Below the pieces are notes generated by a model. It did not search any database. It was not told the DNA's origin and saw only the letters and a list, made by a program, of their open reading frames with translations. The translations under genes were made by a program, and so were the position numbers. Positions 55,245 through 64,000 of a DNA stretch of 64,000 nucleotides are shown here, one piece after another; positions within the stretch are counted from its first letter, which is position 1, and each line of letters begins with the position of its first letter. The DNA comes from Thermopolyspora flexuosa. Lineage in GTDB: Bacteria; Actinomycetota; Actinomycetes; Streptosporangiales; Streptosporangiaceae. The DNA lies in NCBI RefSeq assembly GCF_006716785.1, contig NZ_VFPQ01000002.1:434001-498000 (forward strand), in the 5' to 3' direction.

Positions 55245-55487
55245 TCACTCGACCCGTACCGTGAAGTCCTCGATGACGGTATTCGCCAGGAGTGTCTCGG
55301 CCATTTTGCGGACCTCCGCGAGCGCGGCCTCGTCCGCCGGGCCGTCGAGTTCCAGCTCGAACCGCTTGCCCTGCCGTACCGAGGTCACCCCGGAGAAGCC
55401 GAGCCGGGGCAGGGCGCGGGCGATGGCCTGGCCCTGCGGGTCGAGAATCTCGGGTTTGAGCATGACATCGACGATGACGCGCGCCAC
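55245..55487 (-). CDS. purS: Phosphoribosylformylglycinamidine synthase subunit PurS
   Basis: An 80-residue protein, ARVIVDVMLKPEILDPQGQA then IARALPRLGFSGVTSVRQGK and a C-terminal LLANTVIEDFTVRVE. It is a structural subunit bridging PurL and PurQ. The GTG at 55487 has an excellent AGGAGGGG upstream and gives the typical length. On the same strand as purQ and purL but separated from them by the RsbW-like gene. Confidence 0.95.
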   Translation of the reverse strand: MARVIVDVMLKPEILDPQGQAIARALPRLGFSGVTSVRQGKRFELELDGPADEAALAEVRKMAETLLANTVIEDFTVRVE

Positions 55488-55915
55488 GTTCCCCTCCTGG
55501 TCCGATGCCGCCGGCCCGTTTCGTCCCGGACCGGTGTGGTGAGACCTGTGCCTGGGCCCGGGTGCCCAGCCTAAGGCCTGCCCCGACGCCGCTCGGATCC
55601 GACCCGTGGGGTTGCGGGCCGGTCCCGGCGGCGCGGGTCCCGGCCGCCGCCGTGACCAGGGCGTGGGCACCCCGGGTGTGGCGGTGTGCCGGGTGGGAAA
55701 TGGGAGGGTGTGGACGACCGCATGGACACGGGTGTGCAGGGGGGATCGGTGTCGCGGCGCAACCGGCGATGTTTCGGGTCTTGCGCGCGGCGTGCTGCGG
55801 AGTGTCATATGGCGATAAACGGGACTGTTCCCCACCAATCGGACCGGTCCCCTCACGTGGACGGCCCCCGCGGATGGCGACCCCATCGGCCGGGCCCCGG
55901 AGAACGGGAGTGGCA
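55488..55915. promoter_or_regulatory. Divergent promoter region of purS and E1-alpha gene
   Basis: 428 bases between divergent genes. It must hold the purS promoter (towards the left) and that of the oxoacid dehydrogenase operon. GTGTGGCGGTGTGCCGGGTGG and nearby GT-rich tracts at 55675-55745 are purine-rich; no riboswitch fold or known box was identified by eye. Confidence 0.45.
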
Positions 55916-57028
55916 GTGAACACGAACGCCCCCGTCGGCGCCGAGACGTACGGCGCCGCCGCACCCCCCGAACTCGTCCAGCTCCTCACCCCCGAGGGCG
56001 AGCGCGTCGAGCATCCCGACTACGACATCGACCTCACCCCCGAGCAGGTGCGCTCGCTCTACCGCGACCTGGTGCTGGTCCGCCGGATCGACCTGGAGGC
56101 CGTCGCCCTGCAGCGGCAGGGTGAGCTCGGCATCTGGGCGTCGTTGCTCGGGCAGGAGGCCGCCCAGATCGGGTCCGGCCGCGCCCTGTCCGACCAGGAC
56201 ATGGTGTTCCCCACCTACCGGGAGCACGGGGTGGCCTGGTGCCGCAACGTCGACCCGATCAAGCTGCTCGGCCTGTTCCGCGGCGTGAGCCACGGCGGCT
56301 GGGATCCGGCCGAGCACAACTTCCACCTCTACACGATCGTCATCGGCAGCCAGACTTTGCACGCCGTTGGATATGCGATGGGCATTCAGCGGGACGGCGC
56401 CGAGGCCGCGGCGATCGTGTATTTCGGGGACGGCGCGACTTCGCAAGGCGACGTCAACGAATCGTTCATCTGGGCGGCGGTGAACAACGCCCCGGTCGTT
56501 TTCTTCTGCCAGAACAACCAGTGGGCGATTTCCGAGCCGCTGGAGAAGCAGTCGCGCATCCCGCTCTACCGCCGGGCCTCCGGGTTCGGCTTCCCCGGCA
56601 TCCGGGTCGACGGCAACGACGTGTTCGCCTGCCTGGCGGTCACCCGGGAGGCGCTGCGCAACGCCCGCGAGGGCCAGGGCCCCACGCTGATCGAGGCGTA
56701 CACCTACCGGATGGGCGCGCACACCACCTCCGACGACCCCACCCGCTACCGGGTGGAGAGCGAGCTGGAGGCGTGGAAGCTCAAGGACCCGATCGAGCGG
56801 GTCAAGGCGTACCTGTTCAAGAACGAGCTCGCCGACCAGGAGTTCTTCGAGGCGATCGACCTCGAGGCCGACGAGCTCGGCAAGGACCTGCGGCGGCGCT
56901 GCCTGGAGCTGCCCGACCCGGATCCGCTCGCCATCTTCGAGAACGTCTACGCCGAGCCGCACGCGCTGCTGCAGGAGGAGCGCGAGCAGTTCGCCGCCTA
57001 CCTCGCGTCCTTCGAGGGGGTGGCGTGA
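55916..57028 (+). CDS. 2-oxoacid dehydrogenase E1 component, alpha subunit
   Basis: A 370-residue thiamine-diphosphate enzyme subunit that decarboxylates a 2-oxoacid. The ThDP motif runs from GDGATSQGDVNE to NN (FFCQNNQWAIS). Other landmarks: LVLVRRIDLEAVALQRQGEL, FPTYREHGVAWCRNV and YRMGAHTTSDDPTRYR with the phosphorylatable-type loop region. The acyl side is probably branched-chain or pyruvate; RIDLEAVALQRQGELG favours the BCKDH/acetoin-like group. GTG 55916 follows GGGAG at 5 bases; GTG 55910 is possible. First gene of an E1alpha-E1beta-E2 operon. Confidence 0.92.
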   Translation: MNTNAPVGAETYGAAAPPELVQLLTPEGERVEHPDYDIDLTPEQVRSLYRDLVLVRRIDLEAVALQRQGELGIWASLLGQEAAQIGSGRALSDQDMVFPTYREHGVAWCRNVDPIKLLGLFRGVSHGGWDPAEHNFHLYTIVIGSQTLHAVGYAMGIQRDGAEAAAIVYFGDGATSQGDVNESFIWAAVNNAPVVFFCQNNQWAISEPLEKQSRIPLYRRASGFGFPGIRVDGNDVFACLAVTREALRNAREGQGPTLIEAYTYRMGAHTTSDDPTRYRVESELEAWKLKDPIERVKAYLFKNELADQEFFEAIDLEADELGKDLRRRCLELPDPDPLAIFENVYAEPHALLQEEREQFAAYLASFEGVA

Positions 57029-58059
57029 TGACCACGATGACCACGGGCGCGAGCCGTACCGCGGGCGGCCGGAGCGGGGGAGCGGCCACGCTCACCCTGG
57101 TCCGCGCGATCAACGAAGGGCTGCGCCGGGCCATGGAGGAGGACCCGAAGGTCCTCGTCATGGGCGAGGACGTCGGCAAGCTCGGCGGCGTGTTCCGGGT
57201 CACCGACGGGCTGCAGAAGGACTTCGGCGAGGACCGGGTCATCGACACCCCGCTCGCCGAGTCCGGCATCATCGGCACCGCGATCGGGCTCGCGCTGCGC
57301 GGCTACCGGCCGGTCTGCGAGATCCAGTTCGACGGGTTCGTGTTCCCGGCGGCCGACCAGATCATCACCCAGCTCGCCAAGATGCGGATGCGCTCGCTCG
57401 GCGCGCTGCGGCTGCCGGTCGTGGTGCGCATCCCGTTCGGCGGCGGCATCGGCGCGGTCGAGCACCACAGCGAGTCGCCCGAGGTGCACTTCACCCACAC
57501 CGGCGGCCTGCGCGTGGTCGCCTGCAGCAACCCCGCCGACGGCTACCACATGATCCGCCAGGCGATCCGCTGCGAGGACCCGGTGATCTTCTTCGAGCCG
57601 AAGCGCCGCTACTGGGACAAGGCGCCGGTCGACCTCGACGCCGACCCCGACCTGCCGCTCGACAAGGGCCGGGTGGTACGGCCCGGCACCGACGTCACGC
57701 TGCTCGCCTACGGCCCGATGGTGCGCACCTGCCTGGAGGCCGCGGTCGCCGCCGAGGAGGACGGCCGCTCCCTGGAGGTGATCGACCTGCGGTCGCTCTC
57801 CCCGCTCGACACCGAGCTGGTCGTCGAGTCGGTACGGCGCACCGGGCGGTGCGTGGTGGTGCACGAGGCCCCCGTGTTCAGCGGGTACGGCGCCGAGCTC
57901 GCCGCGCGGATCACCGAGCAGTGCTTCTACCACCTGGAGGCCCCGGTGCTGCGGGTGGGCGGCTTCTCCACGCCCTACCCGCCGTCCCGGCTCGAGGACC
58001 ACTACCTGCCGGACCTCGACCGGGTGCTCGACGCCGTCGACCGCACGTTCGCCTACTGA
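57028..58059 (+). CDS. 2-oxoacid dehydrogenase E1 component, beta subunit
   Basis: A 343-residue transketolase-like subunit. Landmarks: TLVRAINEGLRRAMEEDPKV, GEDVGKLGGVFRVTDGL, DTPLAESGIIGTAIGLALRG, EIQFDGFVFPAADQI, HHSESPEVHFTHTGGL and CVVVHEAPVFSGYGAELAAR. With the alpha subunit it forms the alpha2beta2 E1 of branched-chain or pyruvate dehydrogenase. The ATG at 57028 overlaps the last base of the E1-alpha stop (TGATG); GTG 57025 is in frame. Confidence 0.93.
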   Translation: MTTMTTGASRTAGGRSGGAATLTLVRAINEGLRRAMEEDPKVLVMGEDVGKLGGVFRVTDGLQKDFGEDRVIDTPLAESGIIGTAIGLALRGYRPVCEIQFDGFVFPAADQIITQLAKMRMRSLGALRLPVVVRIPFGGGIGAVEHHSESPEVHFTHTGGLRVVACSNPADGYHMIRQAIRCEDPVIFFEPKRRYWDKAPVDLDADPDLPLDKGRVVRPGTDVTLLAYGPMVRTCLEAAVAAEEDGRSLEVIDLRSLSPLDTELVVESVRRTGRCVVVHEAPVFSGYGAELAARITEQCFYHLEAPVLRVGGFSTPYPPSRLEDHYLPDLDRVLDAVDRTFAY

Positions 58060-58073
58060 CGGGAGAGGGACCG

Positions 58074-59525
58074 GTGCTTCGCGAGTTCAAGCTGCCCGAC
58101 GTGGGCGAGGGCCTCACCGAGGCCGAGATCGTACGGTGGCACGTGGCGCCCGGCGACCAGGTCCGGGTGAACCAGACGATCGTCGAGATCGAGACGGCGA
58201 AGGCGGTGGTGGAGCTGCCCTGCCCGTTCGAGGGCGTGGTGGCCGGGCTGCTCGCCGCCGAGGGCGACACCGTCGAGGTGGGCAGGCCGATCATCCAGGT
58301 GGAGACCGAGCCGGACGGCGCCCCGGCGCCCGCCGGGGAGGCGCAACCCGCGGCGGCGGCCGAGGAGCCGCGTCCCGCCGCCGAGGCCGTGGCCGGTGCG
58401 GCCGAGGGCGAGGCGGGCGGCCGCCGTCCCGTGCTCGTGGGCTACGGGGTGAAGGCGGGCGCGACGCGCCGCCGCCCGCGGCGGCCGGGGCCGGGCCGCG
58501 GACCGGCCGGTACGGCACCGGCCGCGCCGTCGCTCCCCGGCGCCTCGGCGGGCGCCGCCCCCGCGGCGCCGGCCGCGCCGTCGCCGGCCGTACCTCCGGT
58601 GGCCGGTGGCGGGCCGGCGGCGGGCGGCGCGCGGGCCATCACGCTCGCCAAGCCGCCGGTGCGCAAGCTCGCCAAGGACCTCGGCGTCGACCTCGCCACG
58701 GTGACCGGGACCGGGCCGAACGGCACCATCACCCGGGAGGACGTGCGCCGCGCGGCCGCCGCGACCGTGCCCGCCGCGACCGTGCCCGCCGTACCGGTCA
58801 CGCCCGCCGCGCCGCAGGCGGCGCCGGCCGGCCGCGAGGAGCGCATCCCGGTCAAGGGCGTGATGAAGGCGATGGCCTCGGCGATGGTCGCCTCGGCGTT
58901 CTCGGTGCCGCACGTCACCGAGTTCCTCCAGGTGGACGTGACGGCCACGGTGGACGCGGTGGCCCGGCTGCGGGCGATGCCGGACTTCGCCGAGGTGAAG
59001 GTCTCCCCGCTGCTGCTCGTCGCCCGGGCGCTGATCACGGCGGCGCGGCGGCACCCGCTGATCAACTCGTCGTGGGCCGGCGACGAGGTGGTGGTGAAGC
59101 ACTACGTCAACCTCGGCATCGCCGTGGCGACCGAGCGCGGGCTCGTGGTGCCGAACATCAAGGACGCGCAGGAGCTGTCCCTGCCCGGCCTCGCCAAGGC
59201 GCTCAACGAGCTCACCGCCCGGGCGCGGGAGGGCCGCAGCCAACCGGCCGAGATGACCGGCGGCACGATCACCATCACCAACGTCGGGGTGTTCGGCGTG
59301 GACGCGGGGACGCCGATCATCAACCCGGGGGAGGCCGCGATCCTCGCGTTCGGCCGGATCCGCGACATGCCGTGGGTGGTCGACGGCGCGATCGTGCCGC
59401 GCAAGGTGTGCACGCTCGCCCTGTCGTTCGACCACCGGATCATCGACGGCGAGCTCGGCTCGGCCGTACTGCGCGAGGTCGGCGCCATGCTGGAGGACCC
59501 GCTGCGCCTCCTTGCCTGGAGCTGA
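58074..59525 (+). CDS. Dihydrolipoamide acyltransferase (E2) of 2-oxoacid dehydrogenase
   Basis: A 483-residue E2. The single lipoyl domain (1-77) has the lipoylated Lys43 in VEIETAKAVVEL. An Ala/Pro-rich linker of 110 residues follows, then the peripheral subunit-binding domain (about 194-226; PPVRKLAKDLGVDL) and the catalytic domain with LSFDHRIIDGELG carrying the active-site His and Asp. The single lipoyl domain fits a branched-chain-type E2. GTG 58074 follows GGGAGAGGGA 14 bases after E1-beta. The E3 gene is not in the window, so a shared E3 is expected. Confidence 0.94.
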   Translation: MLREFKLPDVGEGLTEAEIVRWHVAPGDQVRVNQTIVEIETAKAVVELPCPFEGVVAGLLAAEGDTVEVGRPIIQVETEPDGAPAPAGEAQPAAAAEEPRPAAEAVAGAAEGEAGGRRPVLVGYGVKAGATRRRPRRPGPGRGPAGTAPAAPSLPGASAGAAPAAPAAPSPAVPPVAGGGPAAGGARAITLAKPPVRKLAKDLGVDLATVTGTGPNGTITREDVRRAAAATVPAATVPAVPVTPAAPQAAPAGREERIPVKGVMKAMASAMVASAFSVPHVTEFLQVDVTATVDAVARLRAMPDFAEVKVSPLLLVARALITAARRHPLINSSWAGDEVVVKHYVNLGIAVATERGLVVPNIKDAQELSLPGLAKALNELTARAREGRSQPAEMTGGTITITNVGVFGVDAGTPIINPGEAAILAFGRIRDMPWVVDGAIVPRKVCTLALSFDHRIIDGELGSAVLREVGAMLEDPLRLLAWS

Positions 59526-59585
59526 GCTCGGCCGATACCGGTTCGCAAGTGATCGCCAAGCGGCCCGGATCATGATGGGCGCGAC

Positions 59586-59613
59586 GCCGGGCGGTAGCCC
59601 GCCGCCGCCCGGC
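59586..59613 (+). terminator. Terminator of 2-oxoacid dehydrogenase operon
   Basis: A 9-bp GC stem, gccgggcgg (59586-59594) and ccgcccggc (59605-59613), with a 10-base loop, 60 bases after the E2 stop. No T-run. A second hairpin near 59726 is followed by TTTT. Confidence 0.5.
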
Positions 59614-59816
59614 AAGCGGTCGGCCCCGCCGGGGCCACCGATCGCGCCGGTAAAGGGACACGGGCCGTTGCGTCGGTGAACGGCGGGGCCGCGAGAGTGC
59701 GCCCCACCCGGCGGTACGCCGGGTCGGGGCGGCTCCGCGGCCCCTTTTCACCATCTCTCCCCGCCGTGCTCCGGCACCGCCCCCGAGGGGGCGCCGGGCG
59801 GCCTATGCGAATCGGG

Positions 59817-61640
59817 TCAGAACGCCTCCTCGGGCATCTCCATGAGGTCGTTGCCGGTGGTCTCGACGACCCGGCGCTCGGCGGCGATGCGCGGCAGCAC
59901 GGTCTTGGCGAAGAACGACGCGGCCGCGACCTTGCCGGTGTAGAAGTCCCGGTCCTGGTCGGAGGCGGCGAGCTTCTCCAGGGCCAGCTCGGCCTGGCGG
60001 AGCAGCAGCCAGCCGATCACCAGGTCGCCGAGCGCGAGCAGGAACCGGGTGGTGTTGAGCCCGACCTTGTAGATCTCCTTGGGCTGCTCCAGCGAGGCGA
60101 GCGCCCAGCCGGCCATGGTGTCGGCCATCGCCTTCACCTCGGCGGCGGCCTCGGCGAGCAGCTCCCGCTCCTCCTTCAGCCGTCCGTTGCCCGCCTCCGA
60201 CGCGGCGAACGCGTTGATCTCGCCGAGCAGCGTGCCGAGGGCCGCGCCCTGGTTACGGATGATCTTGCGGAAGAACAGGTCGAGGCCCTGGATCGCGGTC
60301 GTGCCCTCGTAGAGCGAGTCGATCTTCGCGTCCCGGATGTACTGCTCGATCGGGTAGTCCTGCAGGAAGCCGGAGCCGCCGAGGGTCTGCAGCGAGCGGG
60401 CGAGCATCTCGTACGAGCGCTCCGAGCCGACGCCCTTCACCAGCGGCAGCAGCAGGTCGTTGAGCGCCTCGGCGTTCTCGTCCCGCTCGCCGCGGAGCCG
60501 GGCGATCTGGGCGGCGTCCTGGAAGGAGGCCGTGTAGAACACCAGGGCCCGCATGCCCTCGGCGTACGCCTTCTGCAGCATGAGCTCGCGCCGCACGTCC
60601 GGGTGGTGGGTGATGGTGACCCGCGGCGCGGTCTTGTCCGTCATGCGGGTCATGTCCGCGCCCTGCACGCGGTTGCGGGCGAACTCGAGCGCGTTGAGGT
60701 AGCCGGTGGACAGCGTGGCGATCGCCTTGGTGCCGACCATCATCCGCGCCATCTCGATGATGAGGAACATCTGCCGGATGCCGTCGTGCACGCCGCCGAC
60801 GAGGTAGCCGATCGCCGGGTGCTTGGCGCCGAAGGTGAGCTCGCAGGTCGTGGAGACCTTCAGGCCCATCTTCTTCTCGACGTTGGTGACGTAGACGCCG
60901 TTGCGCTCGCCGAGCTCACCGGTCTCCAGGTCCACCAGGTACTTCGGCACGAGGAACATCGACAGGCCCTTCGTGCCGGGGCCCGCGCCCTCGGGGCGGG
61001 CGAGCACGAGGTGGTAGATGTTCTCGGCCATGTCGTGCTCGGCGCTGGTGATGAAGCGCTTCACGCCCTCGATGTGCCAGGTGCCGTCCGGCTGCGGGAT
61101 CGCCCGGGTACGGCCGGCCCCCACGTCGGACCCGGCGTCGGGCTCGGTGAGCACCATCGTGGCGCCCCACCGCCGCTCGACCGCGAGCTGGGCGAACCGC
61201 TTCTGCTCCGGGGTGCCGATCTCGTAGAGGATGCGGGCGAACCCGGGGCCGGCGCCGTACATCCAGATCGCCGGGTTGGAACCGAGCACGAGCTCGGACA
61301 TCGCCCAGACCAGGCTGCGCGGGCCGAGCGTGCCGCCGAGCTCCGGGGGAAGCTCGATCCGCCACCATTCGGCGTCCATCCACGCCTCGTAGGAGCGCTT
61401 GAAGCTCTCCGGCATGGTCACGCTGTGGGTCTCGGGGTCGAAGACCGGCGGGTTGCGGTCCCCGTCCACGAAGGACTCGGCGAGCGGGCCGGTGGCGAGG
61501 CGTTCCACCTCTTCGAGGATGTTCCGGGCGGTCTCCTCGTCGATGTCGGCGAACGGGCCGGTGCCGAGGATCTCGCCCCGCTTGAAGAGCTCGAAGAGGT
61601 TGAACTCGATGTCACGGAGATTGCTCTTGTAGTGGCCCAT
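59817..61640 (-). CDS. Acyl-CoA dehydrogenase (long, C-terminally extended type)
   Basis: A 607-residue flavoenzyme of the acyl-CoA dehydrogenase family that introduces the alpha-beta double bond in acyl-CoAs. Landmarks: [38 protein letters not shown] (FAD-binding), [24 protein letters not shown], and [27 protein letters not shown] with the catalytic Glu near the loop. The last 150 residues are an additional helical domain as in DmdC-like or very-long-chain members. ATG 61640 follows GTCCGAGGAGTCC. A TACTGGTCAGTA palindrome upstream suggests repression by a TetR/FadR-type regulator. Confidence 0.94.
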   Translation of the reverse strand: MGHYKSNLRDIEFNLFELFKRGEILGTGPFADIDEETARNILEEVERLATGPLAESFVDGDRNPPVFDPETHSVTMPESFKRSYEAWMDAEWWRIELPPELGGTLGPRSLVWAMSELVLGSNPAIWMYGAGPGFARILYEIGTPEQKRFAQLAVERRWGATMVLTEPDAGSDVGAGRTRAIPQPDGTWHIEGVKRFITSAEHDMAENIYHLVLARPEGAGPGTKGLSMFLVPKYLVDLETGELGERNGVYVTNVEKKMGLKVSTTCELTFGAKHPAIGYLVGGVHDGIRQMFLIIEMARMMVGTKAIATLSTGYLNALEFARNRVQGADMTRMTDKTAPRVTITHHPDVRRELMLQKAYAEGMRALVFYTASFQDAAQIARLRGERDENAEALNDLLLPLVKGVGSERSYEMLARSLQTLGGSGFLQDYPIEQYIRDAKIDSLYEGTTAIQGLDLFFRKIIRNQGAALGTLLGEINAFAASEAGNGRLKEERELLAEAAAEVKAMADTMAGWALASLEQPKEIYKVGLNTTRFLLALGDLVIGWLLLRQAELALEKLAASDQDRDFYTGKVAAASFFAKTVLPRIAAERRVVETTGNDLMEMPEEAF

Positions 61641-61681
61641 GACGGACTCCTCGGACGCCTGCAGGGGACGGCTAAGTTACG

Positions 61682-61693
61682 TACTGGTCAGTA
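61682..61693. promoter_or_regulatory. Operator-like palindrome upstream of acyl-CoA dehydrogenase
   Basis: TACTGGTCAGTA, a perfect palindrome, 42 bases before the start codon. A wider AGTTAC-N10-GTAACT repeat (61675-61696) surrounds it. Both patterns resemble TetR-family operators of fatty-acid genes. Confidence 0.5.
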
Positions 61694-61855
61694 ACTGTAC
61701 CGACGATGCTACCCGCTGGTAACCGGGGGAAAACTAGATTCTTTTGACTCCGCGCTCAAGTCGCCGATAACGGGATGAATGATGACAAAGCTCACATGCG
61801 GGTGATCGTCGCGGCAGGCCGGGATGGCGGGCGCGGGGAGCCTAGTATCCGGGGC

Positions 61856-62719
61856 ATGGACGCAACACGCGGCGCCGGGCATCGGGATGCGGATCCGGCC
61901 GAGGTGGCCGAACGCTGGCGGAGGGAGCTCGCCGCCTGGGCGATCCCCGACGAGATCATCGCCGCGGCGCCGGAGAGCCCGTGGGGGCACAACGTCGCCC
62001 GGTTCGCCCGCCGTACCGACCAGGCGATCGCCCGGCCGGTCGGGCCCACCGCGCGGCGCGTCCGCGAGGCGCTGCAGGATGGCACCACGGACGCGGCCGC
62101 CGCCACGCGTTTTCCCGGTTCACTGCTCGACGTGGGCGCGGGCACGGGCGCGGCGAGCCTGCCGCTGCGGCCCCGGGAACTGATCGCGGTCGACGAGTCC
62201 GCCGCGATGCTGGCCGAGCTCACCCGCCGGGCCGAAGGGCTCGGGGTGCCGGTGCGGGTGATCGAGGGGCGCTGGCCGGACGTGGCCGGGCGTACGCCGG
62301 TCGCCGACGTCGCGGTGTGCGCGCACGTGGTCTTCAACGTGCCGGACCTGGCGGAGTTCTTCACCGCGCTCACCGCGCACGCCCGCCGCCGGGTGGTCGT
62401 GGAGATGCCCGAGCGGCACCCCACGAGCTGGCTCAACCCGCTCTGGGAGCACTTCCACGGCCTGCGCCGGCCGGCCACCCCCACCTACGCGGACGCGGTC
62501 GCGCTCGCCCGCGCGCTGGGGTACGGCGTGGCGGTGGAGCACCACCGCGCGCCCGACCGGCTGTACGCGTCGATCGAGGAGATGGCCGCGTCGGCGTGTC
62601 GCCGGCTCTGCCTCGATCCGGCCCGGGCGGACGAGGTGGCCAGGGTCGCCGAGGAGCTCGGGGTGTGGCCGCTCGAGCCCACCCGCTGGGTCACCCTCTG
62701 GTGGGACGTGCCCGCCTGA
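61856..62719 (+). CDS. Class I SAM-dependent methyltransferase
   Basis: A 287-residue methyltransferase. Motif I is LLDVGAGTGAASLPL around residues 90-104, motif II LIAVDESAAMLAELTRRA, and VADVAVCAHVVFNVPDL is the post-II/III region. The C-terminal part (HPTSWLNPLWEHFHGLRR and WPLEPTRWVTLWWDVP) is specific and probably shapes the substrate site. Substrate unknown. ATG 61856 follows GGGG. It is divergent from the acyl-CoA dehydrogenase. Confidence 0.85.
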   Translation: MDATRGAGHRDADPAEVAERWRRELAAWAIPDEIIAAAPESPWGHNVARFARRTDQAIARPVGPTARRVREALQDGTTDAAAATRFPGSLLDVGAGTGAASLPLRPRELIAVDESAAMLAELTRRAEGLGVPVRVIEGRWPDVAGRTPVADVAVCAHVVFNVPDLAEFFTALTAHARRRVVVEMPERHPTSWLNPLWEHFHGLRRPATPTYADAVALARALGYGVAVEHHRAPDRLYASIEEMAASACRRLCLDPARADEVARVAEELGVWPLEPTRWVTLWWDVPA

Positions 62720-62809
62720 CGTTCCCGATCGCACGTCCTCGGCGGGCTTCTGTCCGGTTTTCCGTAACCACCTTGACCAGTTTGATGGTGTTGGAGTTCA
62801 CTGGCGCTC

Positions 62810-63211
62810 ATGATTCAGGTTCTGACCGTGACCTTCGACTGCGCCGACCCGTACGGCCTCGCCGAGTGGTGGAGCCGGGCCACCGGATGGCCCCTGGTCG
62901 ACTCCGAGCCCGGCGACGACGCGGTCCAGCTCGACCCGCCGCCCGACCGGCCGCACCAGCCGCCGCTGCTGTTCCTCAGGGTGCCCGAGGGCAAGACGGC
63001 CAAGAACCGGGTCCACCTCGACGTCGTCCCCACCGACGGCCGTACCCGGGACGAGGAGGTCGACCGGCTGATCGCGCTCGGCGCCAAGCCGTACGAGGAT
63101 CACCGCAGGCCGGACGGCTCGGGCTGGATGGTCCTGCTCGACCCCGAGGGCAACGAGTTCTGCGTCTGCCGCAGCCCCGCCGAGCGCGCGGCCGCCGAAC
63201 CGGCGTCGTGA
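62810..63211 (+). CDS. VOC (glyoxalase/bleomycin-resistance) family protein
   Basis: A 133-residue VOC protein: VLTVTFDCADPYGLAEWWSR at the N-terminus, LLFLRVPEGKTAKNRVHLDV in the middle and GSGWMVLLDPEGNEFCVC at the C-terminus, the last with the metal-binding Glu. The usual metal ligands His (HLDV) and Glu are present. It may be an isomerase, dioxygenase or binding protein. ATG 62810 is 90 bases after the methyltransferase on the same strand. Confidence 0.85.
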   Translation: MIQVLTVTFDCADPYGLAEWWSRATGWPLVDSEPGDDAVQLDPPPDRPHQPPLLFLRVPEGKTAKNRVHLDVVPTDGRTRDEEVDRLIALGAKPYEDHRRPDGSGWMVLLDPEGNEFCVCRSPAERAAAEPAS

Positions 63212-63376
63212 CCGGCGCGGCGGGCCGGCATCGCCGTCACCCGTGCCTGCGGTGCCGGACGTGCGTCCGGCGCGGCAGGTGACGCGCCGGGTGAAACGCC
63301 CTCACCGTGGTCCGCCACGGCCGGGCCGATGAGGATGGCCTGTGGGGTGCCGTCTCCGCGTTGACCATCGGCCGGG

Positions 63377-63826
63377 TCAGCGCGGGGACGGTGTGCGTCC
63401 GCGGACGACCAGGGTGAGCAGGCCGGTGATCAGGTACACGAGCGCGCCGCCCCAGACCGCGTCCCAGGCCGCGCCGAACACGCCCTCGCCGTCGAGCACG
63501 AGCTGCACCGGGTAGAGCAGGATCGCCGTGCCCGCCGCCGGGTAGAGCGAGAACCGCCACGGGTGCCGCAGCGACCAGGCGCGCGCCTTCTGGGTCACCC
63601 GGTCGCCCCGGTCCGGCCGGGCCACCGCCCCGATCGCCGCGATCAGCGTGAACAGACCGATCCCCATCCCCACCGACCAGCTCAGGTCGACGTCCCCGCC
63701 GATCAGATCGAAGAGCACGTCCACCCCGGCGACCAGCGCGCCGGTGATGCCCGCCGCCTTCCACGGCGCCCCCCGCAGTGCCGCCCCCGACAGGGCCATC
63801 TCGTCGCGTCGCGTCAGTTCGTTCAT
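63377..63826 (-). CDS. Conserved membrane protein
   Basis: A 149-residue protein with four hydrophobic helices: ITGALVAGVDVLFDLIGG, WSVGMGIGLFTLIAAIGAVA, RFSLYPAAGTAILLYPVQLV and VWGGALVYLITGLLTLVV. No known motif. ATG 63826 follows GGGGG. It lies next to an AraC regulator gene. Confidence 0.65.
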   Translation of the reverse strand: MNELTRRDEMALSGAALRGAPWKAAGITGALVAGVDVLFDLIGGDVDLSWSVGMGIGLFTLIAAIGAVARPDRGDRVTQKARAWSLRHPWRFSLYPAAGTAILLYPVQLVLDGEGVFGAAWDAVWGGALVYLITGLLTLVVRGRTPSPR

Positions 63827-63897
63827 GCCCCCACAGTGCATCCCGGCCGGGCCGCGGCGGATCGGGGACCGACCCTGGTTCTTCCCCGGCGTTCGTC

Positions 63898-64000
63898 TCA
63901 GGGTCGCGGGGTGGGGCTGCCCGGACGCGCCCCCTGGCGGTGCTCCCGCGGGCTCACCCCGCGCACCCGCTTGAACGCGGCGCTGAGCGCGAACGCGGTG
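63898..64000 (-). CDS. AraC-family regulator, C-terminal fragment (5' part beyond window)
   Basis: The last 33 codons only, ending with a TGA. They read FALSAAFKRVRGVSPREHRQ, the second helix-turn-helix and its signature in AraC/XylS proteins. The remaining 5' part lies beyond the right edge, so the effector domain cannot be judged. Confidence 0.8.
   Translation of the reverse strand, partial: TAFALSAAFKRVRGVSPREHRQGARPGSPTPRP

Overview
The window is 64 kb of very GC-rich DNA with strong G/C bias at third codon positions, frequent GTG starts and 4-base ATGA/GTGA overlaps between neighbouring genes. BldC, DUF3073, a PspC protein, many stand-alone regulators, PurF of the iron-sulfur type and separate PurS/PurQ/PurL point to a filamentous actinobacterium, most likely of the Streptosporangiales. 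A thermophile such as Thermobispora is a guess from overall style, not a proof. No rRNA operon, CRISPR array, integrase or transposase was seen, so this reads as ordinary chromosome with small accessory blocks.

Layout. 1-4.8 kb: the end of a nitrogen-related cluster (MSMEG_0569/0570 families), a PP2C-like phosphatase, an SDR, a CmcJ-type oxidoreductase and a PPOX flavoprotein. 5.6-8.2 kb: an XRE/TPR regulator and a two-domain methyltransferase of the FxLD type. 8.5-14.8 kb: the most unusual block, a three-gene operon with a CGSC protein (the cysteine form of the UGSC selenoprotein family), its DGLPVVP-motif partner and a small NifU-like protein. It is divergent from an IclR regulator and a complete TauT/SsuABC-type importer, and looks like an undescribed uptake-and-conversion pathway. 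15-21 kb: PspC, MFS, metallopeptidase, metallophosphoesterase, a Glu-Asp-Phe tRNA cluster, a CPBP protease and a phosphotransferase. 21.5-25.2 kb: hcr-hcp with their Crp/Fnr regulator and a perfect FNR-like box (nitrosative stress). 25.2-30.7 kb: fused SecDF, small exported proteins, and an operon in which two DksA/TraR zinc-finger proteins flank a shortened MreB-like ATPase, followed by three 27-bp tandem repeats. 30.8-36.2 kb: pyrD, a cell-wall amidase, a LacI regulator and about 1.2 kb of apparently empty DNA.

36-55.5 kb: a conserved actinobacterial neighbourhood, bldC - conserved unknown - leucine/valine dehydrogenase - DUF3073 - purM - purF - SCP2-like protein. A PhoX phosphatase, a HXXEE protein, an RsbW-like kinase overlapping an MFS exporter, and a secreted bacterial collagen follow; then purL-purQ-(anti-sigma-like ATPase)-purS. 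PurF (step 1), PurSQL (step 4) and PurM (step 5) belong to the same de novo purine pathway. 55.9-59.5 kb: an E1alpha-E1beta-E2 operon of a 2-oxoacid dehydrogenase, probably for branched-chain keto acids, which fits functionally with the amino-acid dehydrogenase. 59.8-64 kb: an acyl-CoA dehydrogenase with a promoter palindrome, a methyltransferase, a VOC protein, a membrane protein and the end of an AraC regulator. Family names were assigned by reading motifs; no database search was possible.
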